The position numbers were made by a program, and so were the translations under genes. A DNA stretch of 64,000 nucleotides from Nitrosovibrio sp. Nv4 (GTDB lineage: Bacteria > Pseudomonadota > Gammaproteobacteria > Burkholderiales > Nitrosomonadaceae). Under the pieces are notes generated by a model. That model was not told the DNA's origin, did no database searches, and saw only the letters and a list, made by a program, of their open reading frames with translations. Where the stretch lies: the NCBI GenBank assembly GCA_945860135.1, contig CAMAPK010000002.1:62001-126000 (forward strand), in the 5' to 3' direction. Positions within the stretch are counted from its first letter, which is position 1. Each line of letters begins with the position of its first letter. This document shows positions 40,200-53,918 of the stretch, piece after piece.

Positions 40200-40336
40200 A
40201 TACCGGCTAGCGGGGCCACGTCGCCGATAAACTGAGCATTTCCTCGGCGAACTGCGCCTCCTTGTTTAGTGCCTTGAATGTTTCGCTGAGCATGAGCGTT
40301 GCCATCGGTGGGTTGCGGGGTCTCGATTGAGCGGTG

Positions 40337-41053
40337 TCAGATTTCCACCACAGCGGAGCGTGAGAATAACAGCGTGTAATGCTGCGCGTGGCGGCTGATC
40401 AGACGGGTGGAGTTCAGCCCCGCTGCTGTGGCCATCTCCCGCAGGGTGGAGAGGCACTCAGGGTAATCGTAATCATGCACATGCGTGCAGGCTTCCTCCA
40501 GTTGATCCGGCGGCACCTTGCTCCAATTCTCCCGCATGAGTTTCAGATAACCGTCCAGATAGCTTTCCCGGCTCTGGTTTTCCTCGCGCACTACATCCAC
40601 CATGATCAACCAGCCATTTGCTGACAGACAGCGCCCGACCGCACGAAAAAAACGCGCTTTATCTTCGGGCTGCAGATGATGAATCGCAAAGCCGGTGAAG
40701 AGAGCATCCCAGGTTTGATCGGTTGACTCGACCGCCGCCAGCAGGTCCCCATGGGTCAAAATGATCTGACCGGACAATCCTGCCAGATAGCCGTGCGCTT
40801 CCGCCAGTGCAGTCTCGGACAAATCCACCCCTTGATAGATCGCAGGCGGCCAACGCTGCAGGCAAGGTGCCAGATAGCGTGCATTGCCGCAGCCCAGATC
40901 GAGCAGGCGATAGTGTCCCTGCTCAGTGCGCAGCCGCAGTAATTCTTCTACTCCGGCATAAATCTCCTGATGAGACATGTAATTGTGCTCCGTGATCAAG
41001 TCATACAGCGACCAGGAGTGGGTGAAGATGGCGGTGGAGTCGGCGGAGGTCAT
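40337..41053 (-). CDS. Class I SAM-dependent methyltransferase
   Basis: 238 residues. SAM-binding motif I is LLDLGCGNARYL (about 50-61), motif II region IYQGVDLSETALAEA, motif III/IV region DALFTGFAIHHLQPEDKARF, with WLIMVDVVREENQSRESYLD after it. The target cannot be determined. A stretch of about 40 residues after motif IV, rich in acidic and aromatic residues, may form the substrate lid. No operon partner of clear function. Confidence 0.85.
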   Translation of the reverse strand: MTSADSTAIFTHSWSLYDLITEHNYMSHQEIYAGVEELLRLRTEQGHYRLLDLGCGNARYLAPCLQRWPPAIYQGVDLSETALAEAHGYLAGLSGQIILTHGDLLAAVESTDQTWDALFTGFAIHHLQPEDKARFFRAVGRCLSANGWLIMVDVVREENQSRESYLDGYLKLMRENWSKVPPDQLEEACTHVHDYDYPECLSTLREMATAAGLNSTRLISRHAQHYTLLFSRSAVVEI

Positions 41054-41095
41054 GAGCTATGGCAGAAGATACAATGTTAATGGGGGTGGAGAGGG

Positions 41096-43045
41096 CTAGT
41101 TTTCGTCATGCTTATTGTGGACTTCTTCCTTGGGGCGCTTGATCGCCGGCATGCCGCCAATGTAGCCAACGGCACCGCGCTGATCGATTCTGGCGCGGAA
41201 GGCATCAAAGCCCGGGATCTTGTGCTGATAACTACGCAGGTCTGCAGCGGCACCAGGATGCTGGACGTTGGACATGAGATAGGCAAAGCCATTCAGGTTG
41301 TCCACGGCTTGCAGGCCAGTCCACTCCGCACCGGCGCGATTAGTGGCGATACGCGTGACTTTCTTGTTGTCGACGTTGTATGCCCACAGGAAGTTGTTCA
41401 GGTGATTGCCGCTGTCTTCGCCAATGAACAGGGTGCGCATGGCATCGGAGTACTTGAGGTTGTCCGGGTTGGCCATTTTGTCGGTATCGCATTTGTCATA
41501 GTGGCCGTAAGCAGTTTGCGCGGCCGGTTTCCGGGCGCCCATGAGCAGAGCTTGCAGATCCGCAGCCACCCACTGGCTGCGGATCGGACTGCCGGATGTA
41601 TCCACTTGACCGCCTTGCAGATCGGATTGGTAGACGATACCGCATTCCAGATCCATGGGATCGTCTGCAAGGTAGATATCATCCTGCGGACGTTCGCCGT
41701 TCCGACCATCCAGCATGCCTTTCTGCACGTAGGACATGGCGAGGTACAGTTTCTTGTCGGTTTTGTTGGAGGTTACACCTTCCATCCGGGTGAACTCGGT
41801 GGTTGCGCCCAAGTAAGCGGCGAAACGGCGGGTTTCCAGAAAAGCGGCAGCTTGTTCCATGCCGTCTCGAAGCTTCAGATATTCCAGAGCGGTGCTGCCG
41901 CCAGTGCCGGTGTAGGTGTAAACCGGTTTGAAGCCGGCATGGGCGGCTGGGTCAGCCCGGTATTCGGCGTTGCCGGCAACTGCAAAGATATCGGAAAACC
42001 TGATGCCGCCGGCTATCAGCGCGTCGATTTCGCTGTTGGCAGCGTGCCCGAGCTTGATCCACCGGATGTCGAACCGGCCGCCGCCGCTGGCATCATACTG
42101 CTGCAATTTGGCGGCATACAGGCTGCCGCTGGTCAGATCCGTGGGTTTGTCAGCAACAAACATGGTCAGCACCACATCATTGCCGTCATCGCCCTTGTAG
42201 GCAGTTCTGCTATCTGGCATGACATGCGCCAGCTCATTGGACAGACGGCCCATGGCATAATGCTTAATAACTTCGCTCTTCCCGCTCGAATTGACGCTAA
42301 CTTCTGTTATCATCCCATATCTGTATGGATTGGCGCCGTCGGGCGAGATCTGTCCGGGAGTCATGCGGTACAGGTTCATGGCAGTTAACGGCTTGTTTTC
42401 AAACACGCGTGCGTCGGGCTCGTATTCCTCGCCACCGATATGCGTGTTCCATGGGGTCAGTTCACCGGCACAAGGAGTCCACAAGCCCTCCACACCGCTC
42501 ATGTCGACGTTCTGCAAATCGAAAGCGGTCAGTCTGCCGGTGCGAGAATCTTGCTTGAGGGAAGCCAAATTCATCACCATGGGCAGAGCGCCGTACATAT
42601 CGAGCATGGGTTTGCCAGGACCGGTATTGGCTGCTTCGGTGTCGTATTCCAGATGCGTTAGCAGGAAAATGTTGTCGCCCTGTTGCATGAGGGAATTGGC
42701 GTCGGGACTATGCGCATGGAACGGGCCTTGTGCCGTGGCGCCGGTTTCGCCGATCCGGGCGGTTTGCAATATGTTGCCGTTTTTATCGACGATGGCGCCA
42801 GCTTTCCAATTGCCAATCTGCTCGCCTGAACTGTACAGCACGTTGTAGGTCAGCGGGTAAGCGATTTTGCGCCCATCGGCATAGGTCACGATTGCGCTGG
42901 ATTCGGTATAGGCCCTTTGCTGCTGCATGACGCTCAGCGGTGCCTTGGTTTCAGTGAATTCCACGCTCAGCACGGGCACATCTGCCATCACCCATGGGGC
43001 ATACAGACTGAATAATGCGATACTGACAATCAATTTGCGCTGCAT
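41096..43045 (-). CDS. PhoX-family (DUF839) secreted phosphatase
   Basis: 649-residue exported protein with the PhoX/DUF839 beta-propeller pattern: GGEEYEPDARVFENKP, YGMITEVSVNSSGK, VLTMFVADKPTDLTSGSLYAAK and the late block LFIGEDSGNHLNNFLWAYN. PhoX enzymes are Ca2+/Fe3+-dependent alkaline phosphatases. The start at 43045 gives a clear Sec signal peptide (KLIVSIALFSLYAPWVMA); unlike most PhoX proteins it has no twin-arginine motif. No Pho box was recognised in the 150 bp shared with tadA. Confidence 0.85.
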   Translation of the reverse strand: MQRKLIVSIALFSLYAPWVMADVPVLSVEFTETKAPLSVMQQQRAYTESSAIVTYADGRKIAYPLTYNVLYSSGEQIGNWKAGAIVDKNGNILQTARIGETGATAQGPFHAHSPDANSLMQQGDNIFLLTHLEYDTEAANTGPGKPMLDMYGALPMVMNLASLKQDSRTGRLTAFDLQNVDMSGVEGLWTPCAGELTPWNTHIGGEEYEPDARVFENKPLTAMNLYRMTPGQISPDGANPYRYGMITEVSVNSSGKSEVIKHYAMGRLSNELAHVMPDSRTAYKGDDGNDVVLTMFVADKPTDLTSGSLYAAKLQQYDASGGGRFDIRWIKLGHAANSEIDALIAGGIRFSDIFAVAGNAEYRADPAAHAGFKPVYTYTGTGGSTALEYLKLRDGMEQAAAFLETRRFAAYLGATTEFTRMEGVTSNKTDKKLYLAMSYVQKGMLDGRNGERPQDDIYLADDPMDLECGIVYQSDLQGGQVDTSGSPIRSQWVAADLQALLMGARKPAAQTAYGHYDKCDTDKMANPDNLKYSDAMRTLFIGEDSGNHLNNFLWAYNVDNKKVTRIATNRAGAEWTGLQAVDNLNGFAYLMSNVQHPGAAADLRSYQHKIPGFDAFRARIDQRGAVGYIGGMPAIKRPKEEVHNKHDEN

Positions 43046-43190
43046 AAGGACAGAGAGAATCAGACTCGTATCATTGTTCAAAATCTCACCAGGGCAGTGC
43101 AACTGAGGATAATCCTTTTTCACGTAAAAACAAATCACGTGGCCATACTCATCTCGACTCTATACAGTAGCATTAGATTATCTGGGTTAA

Positions 43191-44197
<1,007 letters not shown>

Positions 44198-44336
44198 TCT
44201 TGATTGACCAGGACATTACGTAGAGATCTGGCAGGAGTGGTTTCAACCGCGAATGTGGTGAGGAACACGAGTCTACGGGCTAATCGCGACTGAAACCGCA
44301 CCTACCACCCGTTCTGCTCTGACAACGGTGAGCTAA

Positions 44337-46106
<1,770 letters not shown>

Positions 46107-46147
46107 CCGCCTGCTGCATAACACCTCACCATTTATACATAACTTAA

Positions 46148-47452
<1,305 letters not shown>

Positions 47453-47578
47453 AGCTCGGGGCTCCAGACAGGAGGGAGGAGTGGTGCGAGATTTATTTAG
47501 GCAGTGCTGCGTTGTAACGTAACGTGGTGGACAATCCACAAAGCAGGTGCAAATTGTGGGCTACATAGAGATGTCCAA

Positions 47579-47899
47579 ATGAAGCTGCTGACGCTGGTGC
47601 TCGTTGCCTTGATTGCGTTGTTACAATACCCGCTATGGCTGGGCAAGGGCAGTTGGCTCAGCGTGTGGGAAGTCAATCAGCAAGTCATCGCACAGCATGA
47701 AACCAATCAGCAATGGAAAATCCGCAATGCTGCACTGGATGCGGAAGTACGCGACCTCAAGCAGGGTCACGATGCCATCGAAGAACGTGCCCGCAGCGAA
47801 TTGGGCATGATCAAACAGGATGAGATCTTTTTTCAGGTAGTGGAAAGCAATGAAAATAATACCACCCAGCCGGACAAGAGTACGGCAGAGACTCCCTGA
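47579..47899 (+). CDS. ftsB: Cell-division protein FtsB
   Basis: 106-residue bitopic protein of the divisome FtsBLQ complex. One N-terminal transmembrane helix (about residues 3-22), followed by a coiled coil ([20 protein letters not shown] onward to [20 protein letters not shown]) and the typical DEIFFQVVE block. Length and position after eno match. The start at 47579 is supported by length; the Shine-Dalgarno is weak. Confidence 0.92.
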   Translation: MKLLTLVLVALIALLQYPLWLGKGSWLSVWEVNQQVIAQHETNQQWKIRNAALDAEVRDLKQGHDAIEERARSELGMIKQDEIFFQVVESNENNTTQPDKSTAETP

Positions 47900-47937
47900 A
47901 ACAGCCAGAAAATGAAGGATGAAGTGGAATGACGAAA

Positions 47938-47960
47938 CCCGCAATACTGCGGGCTTTTTT
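47938..47960 (+). terminator. Intrinsic terminator after ftsB
   Basis: CCCGCA-ATAC-TGCGGG stem-loop followed by C and six T residues, 39 bp after the ftsB stop and just before the convergent yaeQ stop. Confidence 0.85.
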
Positions 47961-47968
47961 CATGGATG

Positions 47969-48505
47969 TTACGCAGTTGTTACCAGTTCGACCTGCACCG
48001 ACTCGTTTTTGTCAGCAAGCCAGATCTGTCCTTCCTGGATAGTGCAATTCAACTGCATGTTGCGTTGAGCCTGTCGGGCAATGGCCTGGCTGGTTTGTGG
48101 CGGCAGATTGATTATACTCAGATTCTTGATTCGCTCCAGCTTGCTGCGGCATTGATCCCACCATCGGTCAGCGACACGGCCACCATAGGTATAGATGAAC
48201 ACCTGTCTGGCGCGGCCACAGGCTTTGCGGATCAGTTTTTCATCGGGCAGACCCACATCAATCCAGAGATCAATCGCACCGGTCAAATCTTTCTGCCATA
48301 GATCGGGTTCATCATCGGTACTCAATCCATTGCCAAATGTCAGCGCTGCATGCGCATGCAGCGCGAAAGCCAGTAACCGCACCATCATGCGTTCATCGGT
48401 TTCCGAGGGATGGCGGGCAAGAGTCAACGCGTGGTTCTGGTAGTAGTTGCGGTCTATATCGGCTATTTGCAGCTCGGCTTTGAAAATAGTTGCTTTAAGT
48501 GCCAT
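47969..48505 (-). CDS. yaeQ: YaeQ-family protein
   Basis: 178-residue protein of the YaeQ family, which has a PD-(D/E)XK-nuclease-like fold. Recognisable blocks: LKATIFKAELQIADIDRNYY, HPSETDERMMVRLLAFALHA, DLWQKDLTGAIDLWIDVGLP and QVFIYTYGGRVADRWWDQ. The biochemical role of YaeQ is uncertain. Convergent with ftsB across a shared terminator. Confidence 0.92.
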   Translation of the reverse strand: MALKATIFKAELQIADIDRNYYQNHALTLARHPSETDERMMVRLLAFALHAHAALTFGNGLSTDDEPDLWQKDLTGAIDLWIDVGLPDEKLIRKACGRARQVFIYTYGGRVADRWWDQCRSKLERIKNLSIINLPPQTSQAIARQAQRNMQLNCTIQEGQIWLADKNESVQVELVTTA

Positions 48506-48757
48506 ATGGCTGCCTGTTTGTTATTTATCAATACAATCAACATGTAAAGCTTCAATCCAAAAATCAAGAAGGAGGTTTGCAGGATATTTTCATGCTGCTT
48601 ATTGCGACAATAACTGATTGAAAGAAATCATTATTATATGAATTTTCCAGATAATGATAATTTATTTTCATTTTACCCTTAAGGAAGTGCAACAGAGGCC
48701 GATAATCAATGTAGGCGGTCAGATTGCCCGCTATTTCTAAAACTGCAGGAGGTGTTC

Positions 48758-48970
48758 ATGGCAATTGATTCCGTTTACTCCGTTTCCGCAACAGGATCTC
48801 CACCAGTTAACAGTACTCAGAGAAGCGCAGAAGACCGCACTGTGGAGAAGCCAGAGAGCAACAAAGACAAAAGCAGCAATACTGGCGCTTCATCCGAAGC
48901 GCATACCACCGCTCCCACGGTTAACACTGAGGGTCAGAAAACTGGTACCACTATCAGCACCAAGGCCTGA
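48758..48970 (+). CDS. Small disordered Ser/Thr-rich hypothetical protein
   Basis: 70 residues from ATG 48758, preceded by CAGGAGG. Sequence MAIDSVYSVSATGSPPVNST..., rich in Ser, Thr, Glu and Lys, without a signal peptide or predicted helix. A hairpin follows. I do not recognise a family. The strong ribosome-binding site and termination structure support a real gene. Confidence 0.6.
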   Translation: MAIDSVYSVSATGSPPVNSTQRSAEDRTVEKPESNKDKSSNTGASSEAHTTAPTVNTEGQKTGTTISTKA

Positions 48971-48985
48971 ACCAGATAATATTCG

Positions 48986-49014
48986 CAACCAGGGGAGCAG
49001 CGCCCCTTTGGTTG
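48986..49014 (+). terminator. Hairpin after the small Ser/Thr-rich gene
   Basis: CAACC...GGGG / CCCC...GGTTG stem with a small internal mismatch and a seven-base loop, 16 bp past the stop. The T-run is weak, so it may be a poor terminator. Confidence 0.4.
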
Positions 49015-49044
49015 TGTCTATTGGAGTAATTAGGCAATGAGTGT

Positions 49045-49407
49045 CTAGAACCTTGGTTGGACGGGTGAGCATTGGCCTGTAAAGGTGACTGCTCCGCCTC
49101 GCCTGCCTTCAGAAATATCAGTCACAATTCCCGATAATCTATCAATGCTGGTTTGGGTAACAGTAAACGAAGTGCCGCTTTTTACTTTCTCGGCGTCACA
49201 AATAATCATCTCATCTGACCAGTGGCAAGGTATGAAGCCGTGTAGCTTCCCACCAATAAAGGAAAAGGTCTGGGTCATCGATTCTTTATTCGGATCTCCA
49301 TCTGACCCTGTATATACGCTCTCGCCAACACAAATTAGCTCAAGATCTTGCTGCCCATGGCACACCATGGGTACACAAGCAATTAACGCAATGATTAGTT
49401 TTCTCAC
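49045..49407 (-). CDS. Exported hypothetical protein
   Basis: 120 residues from a GTG start at 49407. A signal peptide MRKLIIALIACVPMVCHG is clear. The mature protein has four Cys (ELICVG, IPCHWS, IICDAE, GQCSP) that could form disulphides, and a beta-rich pattern. No family recognised. Monocistronic by position. Confidence 0.65.
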   Translation of the reverse strand: MRKLIIALIACVPMVCHGQQDLELICVGESVYTGSDGDPNKESMTQTFSFIGGKLHGFIPCHWSDEMIICDAEKVKSGTSFTVTQTSIDRLSGIVTDISEGRRGGAVTFTGQCSPVQPRF

Positions 49408-49426
49408 GGGCTATTTTCGAGAGTAA

Positions 49427-49937
49427 ATAAAATTAGGTGGTCCGGTCTTGCATGGCTCGATTTTATGGGGGGATGTATTTCCTTGGGAAATCTGCGAATT
49501 GTTGCCCGCATGTTTTATTACTGCCTGTAATCGTCAAGCTTGTCACATTCTCCCTTGAACCGGCCTTGCCGTGTGCATTTTACTAGAGTTTCTTACATGA
49601 AGATATTTCATGCTGATTTGAGTCACCTAGATCAGGTGACGACAGTTTGCCCGGACAGTTCATTGTATTTGTGTTGTACGTGGTGTTGTAAGCGCGGAGT
49701 TTGACGGATACGTGCTGGTCTGGAAAGATGGCAACTCCACCTTTCTTGTTCCTGCCCGGTATTCTCCTGTGGCTGAAGGAAATATGAGACAGACTGTCTC
49801 CGGAAAGAAGTCAGTCAGCGAATCCGTGCTGCACGGCGTAGCGCATCATGTCCTCAATATCCTGCAGACTCATCTTTTTCGTTAATGGTCATTATACCTG
49901 GCAGAAAATTGATTGACTTAATCGAAGAAATCGGCTA
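49427..49937. other. Noncoding stretch upstream of the riboswitch
   Basis: About 510 bp without a supported gene. It contains the inverted repeat GTCACCT-AGATC-AGGTGAC at 49622-49640, a possible operator. The remainder may include decayed sequence; nothing else was recognised. Confidence 0.5.
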
Positions 49938-50020
49938 GCGTGCAGTAACTCGGCAAACTTATCGAAAGATAAGGGCGCAAAGTCACCGGCCTAAGGGAAA
50001 CTAGGGTAGCGGGACTGCCT
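49938..50020 (+). promoter_or_regulatory. Cyclic di-GMP-I (GEMM-I) riboswitch
   Basis: Conserved elements in order: closing stem GCAGT (49942-49946) with ACTGC (50014-50018); GGCAAAC; stem CTTATC-GAAA-GATAAG with a GNRA tetraloop; GGCGCAAAG; CACCGGCCTAAG; a short CCTA/TAGG stem; and GGGTAGCGGGACTGCC. This is the GEMM-I aptamer. Immediately downstream the stem CATGGA-TATTCG-TCCATG (50021-50038) contains candidate start codons, suggesting translational control. It precedes a GGDEF/EAL gene, so the ligand is the product or substrate of the controlled enzyme. Confidence 0.88.
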
Positions 50021-50037
50021 CATGGATATTCGTCCAT

Positions 50038-52461
50038 GTGCAGAACTACTTATCCCTCCCTGAAACGCCCGGACATCGAGAATGGTCACGTCGTGAAAAC
50101 ACGTGCGCTCAATCCTTGAGCATCGGACAGAACGAAATGCGTCTTGACTTGCTCCATATAGAAGGCGGAATGATCACGGACCCATCAGATCGGGAGCAGA
50201 GTAGCTCTAGGCTTCCGTCGGAAGCCGGGAAATTCACTTGCGCTCAACTGACTGACACCTCTTCGCGCCCGATTGAGGAGCTGCTGCATGAACTTCAGGT
50301 GAAACAGATCAAACTGGAGATGCAGAACGAGACCCTGCGTCAATCCAAGATTGCCTTGGAGAAATTCCACGATCGCTATGTCGATTTCTACGAATTTGCC
50401 CCAGTCGGCTATCTCACCCTCACATCCGACGGTCTGATCTCGGAGATAAACTTCACCAGTGCCCAGCTCTTGGGAGTAGAGCGAGAGAAATCGCTGCACA
50501 AGCACTTCACTTCTTTCGTCATTGCTGAAGATCAGGATCGCTGGACCCAGCATTTCTTGAGCACGAAAACACATGACGAGCAAAGCAATGTGGAGCTGGC
50601 GCTGCATCGTGGCGATGGCACGGTTTTTTATGCGCAGTTGCACTGCATGCACCAGAGAATTGATGTTGGCAATTCGGTGATTCGCATTGTCCTGAGCGAC
50701 ATCACTGAGCGCAAATTAGTGGAAGAGAAGCATCGTGAGCAGGAAGAGTTTTTTCGCATGATTACCGAGAATGTCGACGACTTTATCGCGGTCCTCGATT
50801 TGGAAGGACGGCGGCTTTATAACAATCCCTCATATGCCAGACTCTTTGGCGACACTGAGGCTTTGAAGGGCACGGATTCCTTTGTCGAGATTTATCCAGA
50901 TGACCGGGAGCGTATCAAACAGGCATTCAAGGAAACTGTGCAATCCGGTACCGGTCGTCGGATGGAATTCCGGTTAGCGCTGGCGAATGGCGACATTCGC
51001 TATATGGAATCCAATAGCGGACTGATCAAAAACGGCCAGGACGAAGCGTCGTATGTGGTCGTCGTATCTCACGACATCACCGAACGCAAACAGACGGAGC
51101 AACGCATCGTGGAGATGGCGACCCATGATGTATTGACTGGTCTGCCCAATCGCACTTTATTCAGGGACCGCATCACGCAAGCTCTCGCTCATGACCGCCG
51201 CAGCCAGGAGCAGGCAGCGGTGCTGTTCATTGACCTGGATCATTTCAAGGTCATCAACGATTCGCTGGGACATGATATGGGCGATTCGCTGCTGAAGGAA
51301 GTGGCATTAAGGCTTACCACTACCGTACGCAATGAAGATACGGTAGCGCGCCAGGGCGGAGATGAGTTCATCGTGCTGCTACCTAATATCGCCGGTGCCT
51401 TTAATGCGGAAGCGGTGGCGCAGAAGATACTGGATGTATTGATCGAGCCTTTTCAGATCAATGGCAAGGAGCTGCACATTGGCGCCAGCATCGGCATTGC
51501 CCTGTTCCCGTCTGATGGGGATGACGTGGAGGCACTTCTGAGAAACAGCGACATCGCCATGTACCATGCCAAGGAGAGCGGACGTAATAGCTATCATTTC
51601 TTTGCGCCGGAGATGAACAAATTGACGTTGGAGCGGCACTTGTTGGGGATTGATTTGCGCCACGCATTGGAGCGCAATGAACTGCTGCTGCATTTTCAAC
51701 CGGTGATCGACATGCCTGGCGGTAAATTGACCGGCATAGAGGTACTGCTGCGCTGGCAGCATCCAGAACAAGGGTTGATTCCTCCGTCCACCTTCATTCC
51801 GCTGGCTGAGGAGACCGGAATGATCGTGTCGATCGGCGAATGGGTACTGCGGCAATCATGTTTGCAGATAAAGGGGTGGCAGGGGCTAGGCTATGAAGTA
51901 CCGAAACTGGCAATCAATATCTCGGCCAGGCAATTCCGGCACAAGATGCTGGTGGTGGATATTGCACGGATCCTGGCGGATACCGGGGTGGATGGGTGTT
52001 GCCTGACCCTGGAGATCACCGAGAGTATGCTGGTGGAGAATATCGAGAAAACGGCCGAGATGTTGCGGCAATTAAATACAATGGGACTAGAGATTTCAGT
52101 GGATGATTTTGGTACCGGCTACTCCAGTTTGAGTTATCTGAAGCGCTATCCGATCGACACGTTGAAAATTGACCGCTCGTTTGTACGCGATATTGCCACT
52201 GATCCAAATGATGTTGCCATTATCAAGGCCATCATTGCCATGGCCCGCAGTTTGAAGATAGAAGTGATCGCCGAAGGCGTGGAAACCGAGGAACAGCTTG
52301 TTTTTCTGAGTCGGCAGGGATGCAAGCGCTACCAGGGATATTATTTCAGCAAGCCGCTGTCAGCCGCGGAAATTGAATGCGATCTGTTGAAATGCCAGGC
52401 GATAGGCCCGCAAGCCATGACCTGTCAAAATAGCGGACCAGCACAACTGCTTTTGTTGTAA
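50038..52461 (+). CDS. PAS-PAS-GGDEF-EAL c-di-GMP signalling protein
   Basis: Up to 807 residues. N-terminal coiled region (about 75-110), PAS (about 110-228) and PAS/PAC (about 235-355), diguanylate-cyclase domain (about 360-520) with GGDEF intact at 440-444, phosphodiesterase domain (about 535-790) with EVL at 568-570 in place of EAL, and conserved [25 protein letters not shown] and AEGVETEEQ. Both domains look catalytically competent, so net activity is unclear. The GTG at 50038 lies in the riboswitch expression hairpin; starts at 50137 or 50170 are also possible. No transmembrane segment is seen, so it is probably a soluble sensor. Confidence 0.93.
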   Translation: MQNYLSLPETPGHREWSRRENTCAQSLSIGQNEMRLDLLHIEGGMITDPSDREQSSSRLPSEAGKFTCAQLTDTSSRPIEELLHELQVKQIKLEMQNETLRQSKIALEKFHDRYVDFYEFAPVGYLTLTSDGLISEINFTSAQLLGVEREKSLHKHFTSFVIAEDQDRWTQHFLSTKTHDEQSNVELALHRGDGTVFYAQLHCMHQRIDVGNSVIRIVLSDITERKLVEEKHREQEEFFRMITENVDDFIAVLDLEGRRLYNNPSYARLFGDTEALKGTDSFVEIYPDDRERIKQAFKETVQSGTGRRMEFRLALANGDIRYMESNSGLIKNGQDEASYVVVVSHDITERKQTEQRIVEMATHDVLTGLPNRTLFRDRITQALAHDRRSQEQAAVLFIDLDHFKVINDSLGHDMGDSLLKEVALRLTTTVRNEDTVARQGGDEFIVLLPNIAGAFNAEAVAQKILDVLIEPFQINGKELHIGASIGIALFPSDGDDVEALLRNSDIAMYHAKESGRNSYHFFAPEMNKLTLERHLLGIDLRHALERNELLLHFQPVIDMPGGKLTGIEVLLRWQHPEQGLIPPSTFIPLAEETGMIVSIGEWVLRQSCLQIKGWQGLGYEVPKLAINISARQFRHKMLVVDIARILADTGVDGCCLTLEITESMLVENIEKTAEMLRQLNTMGLEISVDDFGTGYSSLSYLKRYPIDTLKIDRSFVRDIATDPNDVAIIKAIIAMARSLKIEVIAEGVETEEQLVFLSRQGCKRYQGYYFSKPLSAAEIECDLLKCQAIGPQAMTCQNSGPAQLLLL

Positions 52462-52749
52462 TCTGAACTGAATACACGGTGTTGGCAATGCTGTGGCAGA
52501 AACAAAAACAGGTACTCCTGGAAGAGTGTTCAGATTTTTATTGAAATTATTCCAAATGGTACTCGTTAATACTTGCCAACACTCGTCAGTTTTATCAATT
52601 TTCTAAATCAAACGCTTGTTTTTCACTTAGACTGGAAGACCGGTGTACCCGAGAAGATGAGTCCGGTTACTGGAAAGAATTCACTTTCCTGTCCTGGTTC
52701 TGCTGTCCTCAAAGCAGTATCGTTCCCACACGGAGTCCGACAGAGACAT

Positions 52750-53754
52750 ATGAACCAAGTCACGATCGTGACCGGTGGCGCTGGTTTCATTGGCAGTCAT
52801 CTGGTGGGGCAGTTGATCGAATCCGGTCAATCGGTTCGTGTGATTGAGCTTCCGGGGGTCAACGTGGAACATTTACCGGCAGAAGTCGAAGTGATTTTTG
52901 CTGATATTCGGGACCGCGACACGGTAGCCCAAGCTTTACGAGGGGGGCGATGGGTCTATCATCTGGCAGCCAATCCCAACCTGTGGGTTCGCGACCGTGG
53001 AGAATTCGACGCAGTGAATCACATCGGGACGGTCAATGTTCTGGAAGCCGCGATCGAGGCCGGAGCGGAACGGATCTTGCACACCAGCACCGAGAGCATA
53101 TTGACCAGAGCGGGTGCGACTGAACTTATCAATGAATACATAGAGATTTCTGAGAGTGATGCGGTTGGCCCCTACTGTTTGTCCAAACTGCGGGCGGAAA
53201 ACGTGGCCATGGAAAAAGCCCGGGCCGGATACCCGGTTGTTGTGGCCAACCCGACCATGCCAGTGGGGCCGGGAGATCGCAGGCTCTCTCCGCCGACACG
53301 CTTGATCCTGGATTTCTGTCAGGGCAGGCTACCTGCCATGATGGAATGTACCCTCAACATGATCGACGTGCGTGATGTGGCGACCGGTCTGATTCGCGTG
53401 CTGGAGCGTGGCCGTCCCGGCCGGCGTTATCTTTTGGGGGGAGAGAATCTCACACTTGAGGGGCTTCTGAGAATTCTGTCGGAGTTGACCGGCGTTCCCA
53501 TACCTCGATGGAGAGTTCCTTACCCGGTTGGTTTGGCTGCCGCATATCTGAACGAATTCTGGGCTGATCATGTGAGCGGTCAACCCCCCGAGGCCACCGT
53601 GACCGGCGTCCGCCTGGCTCGCCGGCTCATGCATTTTGATCATTCCGACAGCCTCGCGGAATTGGGTCTCACCCCCCGCCCGATCCGAGAGTCAGCGGCC
53701 GATGCTGTGGAGTGGCTACGTCAGACGGGGCAGCTTCGCTTGGATCTCCCCTGA
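52750..53754 (+). CDS. NAD-dependent epimerase/dehydratase, HpnA-like
   Basis: Extended SDR of 334 residues from ATG 52750 (the frame is open to 52573, but family length favours 52750). Rossmann motif TGGAGFIGSH (8-17), HTSTES with the catalytic Ser/Thr, and the Tyr-x-x-x-Lys in PYCLSKLRAEN. The stretches VANPTMPVGPGDRRLSPPTR, IDVRDVATGLIRVLERGRPG and RYLLGGENLTLEGLL are close to hopanoid-associated HpnA. No other hpn or squalene-cyclase gene is in the window, so a hopanoid role is only inferred. Confidence 0.83.
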   Translation: MNQVTIVTGGAGFIGSHLVGQLIESGQSVRVIELPGVNVEHLPAEVEVIFADIRDRDTVAQALRGGRWVYHLAANPNLWVRDRGEFDAVNHIGTVNVLEAAIEAGAERILHTSTESILTRAGATELINEYIEISESDAVGPYCLSKLRAENVAMEKARAGYPVVVANPTMPVGPGDRRLSPPTRLILDFCQGRLPAMMECTLNMIDVRDVATGLIRVLERGRPGRRYLLGGENLTLEGLLRILSELTGVPIPRWRVPYPVGLAAAYLNEFWADHVSGQPPEATVTGVRLARRLMHFDHSDSLAELGLTPRPIRESAADAVEWLRQTGQLRLDLP

Positions 53755-53835
53755 TTTGTTAGACACTTTCTAGACTTCCTCCGCTGTTGACATTACGTTC
53801 AACAGGATGACGGGACGACGCGACCGGTGAGATTT

Positions 53836-53868
53836 CCCTATTCATATAGGGTATTCATGTATACATGA
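53836..53868. promoter_or_regulatory. Two adjacent palindromes upstream of the SDR gene
   Basis: CCCTAT-TCAT-ATAGGG at 53836-53851 and the perfect 14-bp palindrome TCATGTATACATGA at 53855-53868. They lie 51-83 bp before the start of the dehydrogenase gene. Suitable as operators for a TetR- or GntR-type repressor; no regulator gene is adjacent. Confidence 0.45.
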
Positions 53869-53918
53869 CCACGTGTAGTAGAAAATTGAGCGAACACCAA
53901 CCGTCAAAGGCATGAAAT

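Noticed and set aside
40207-40305. 32-codon frame on the minus strand between the DUF71 gene and the methyltransferase gene (product begins MATLMLSETFKALNKEAQF)
   Set aside because: No Shine-Dalgarno sequence and no recognisable family; kept out of the feature list.
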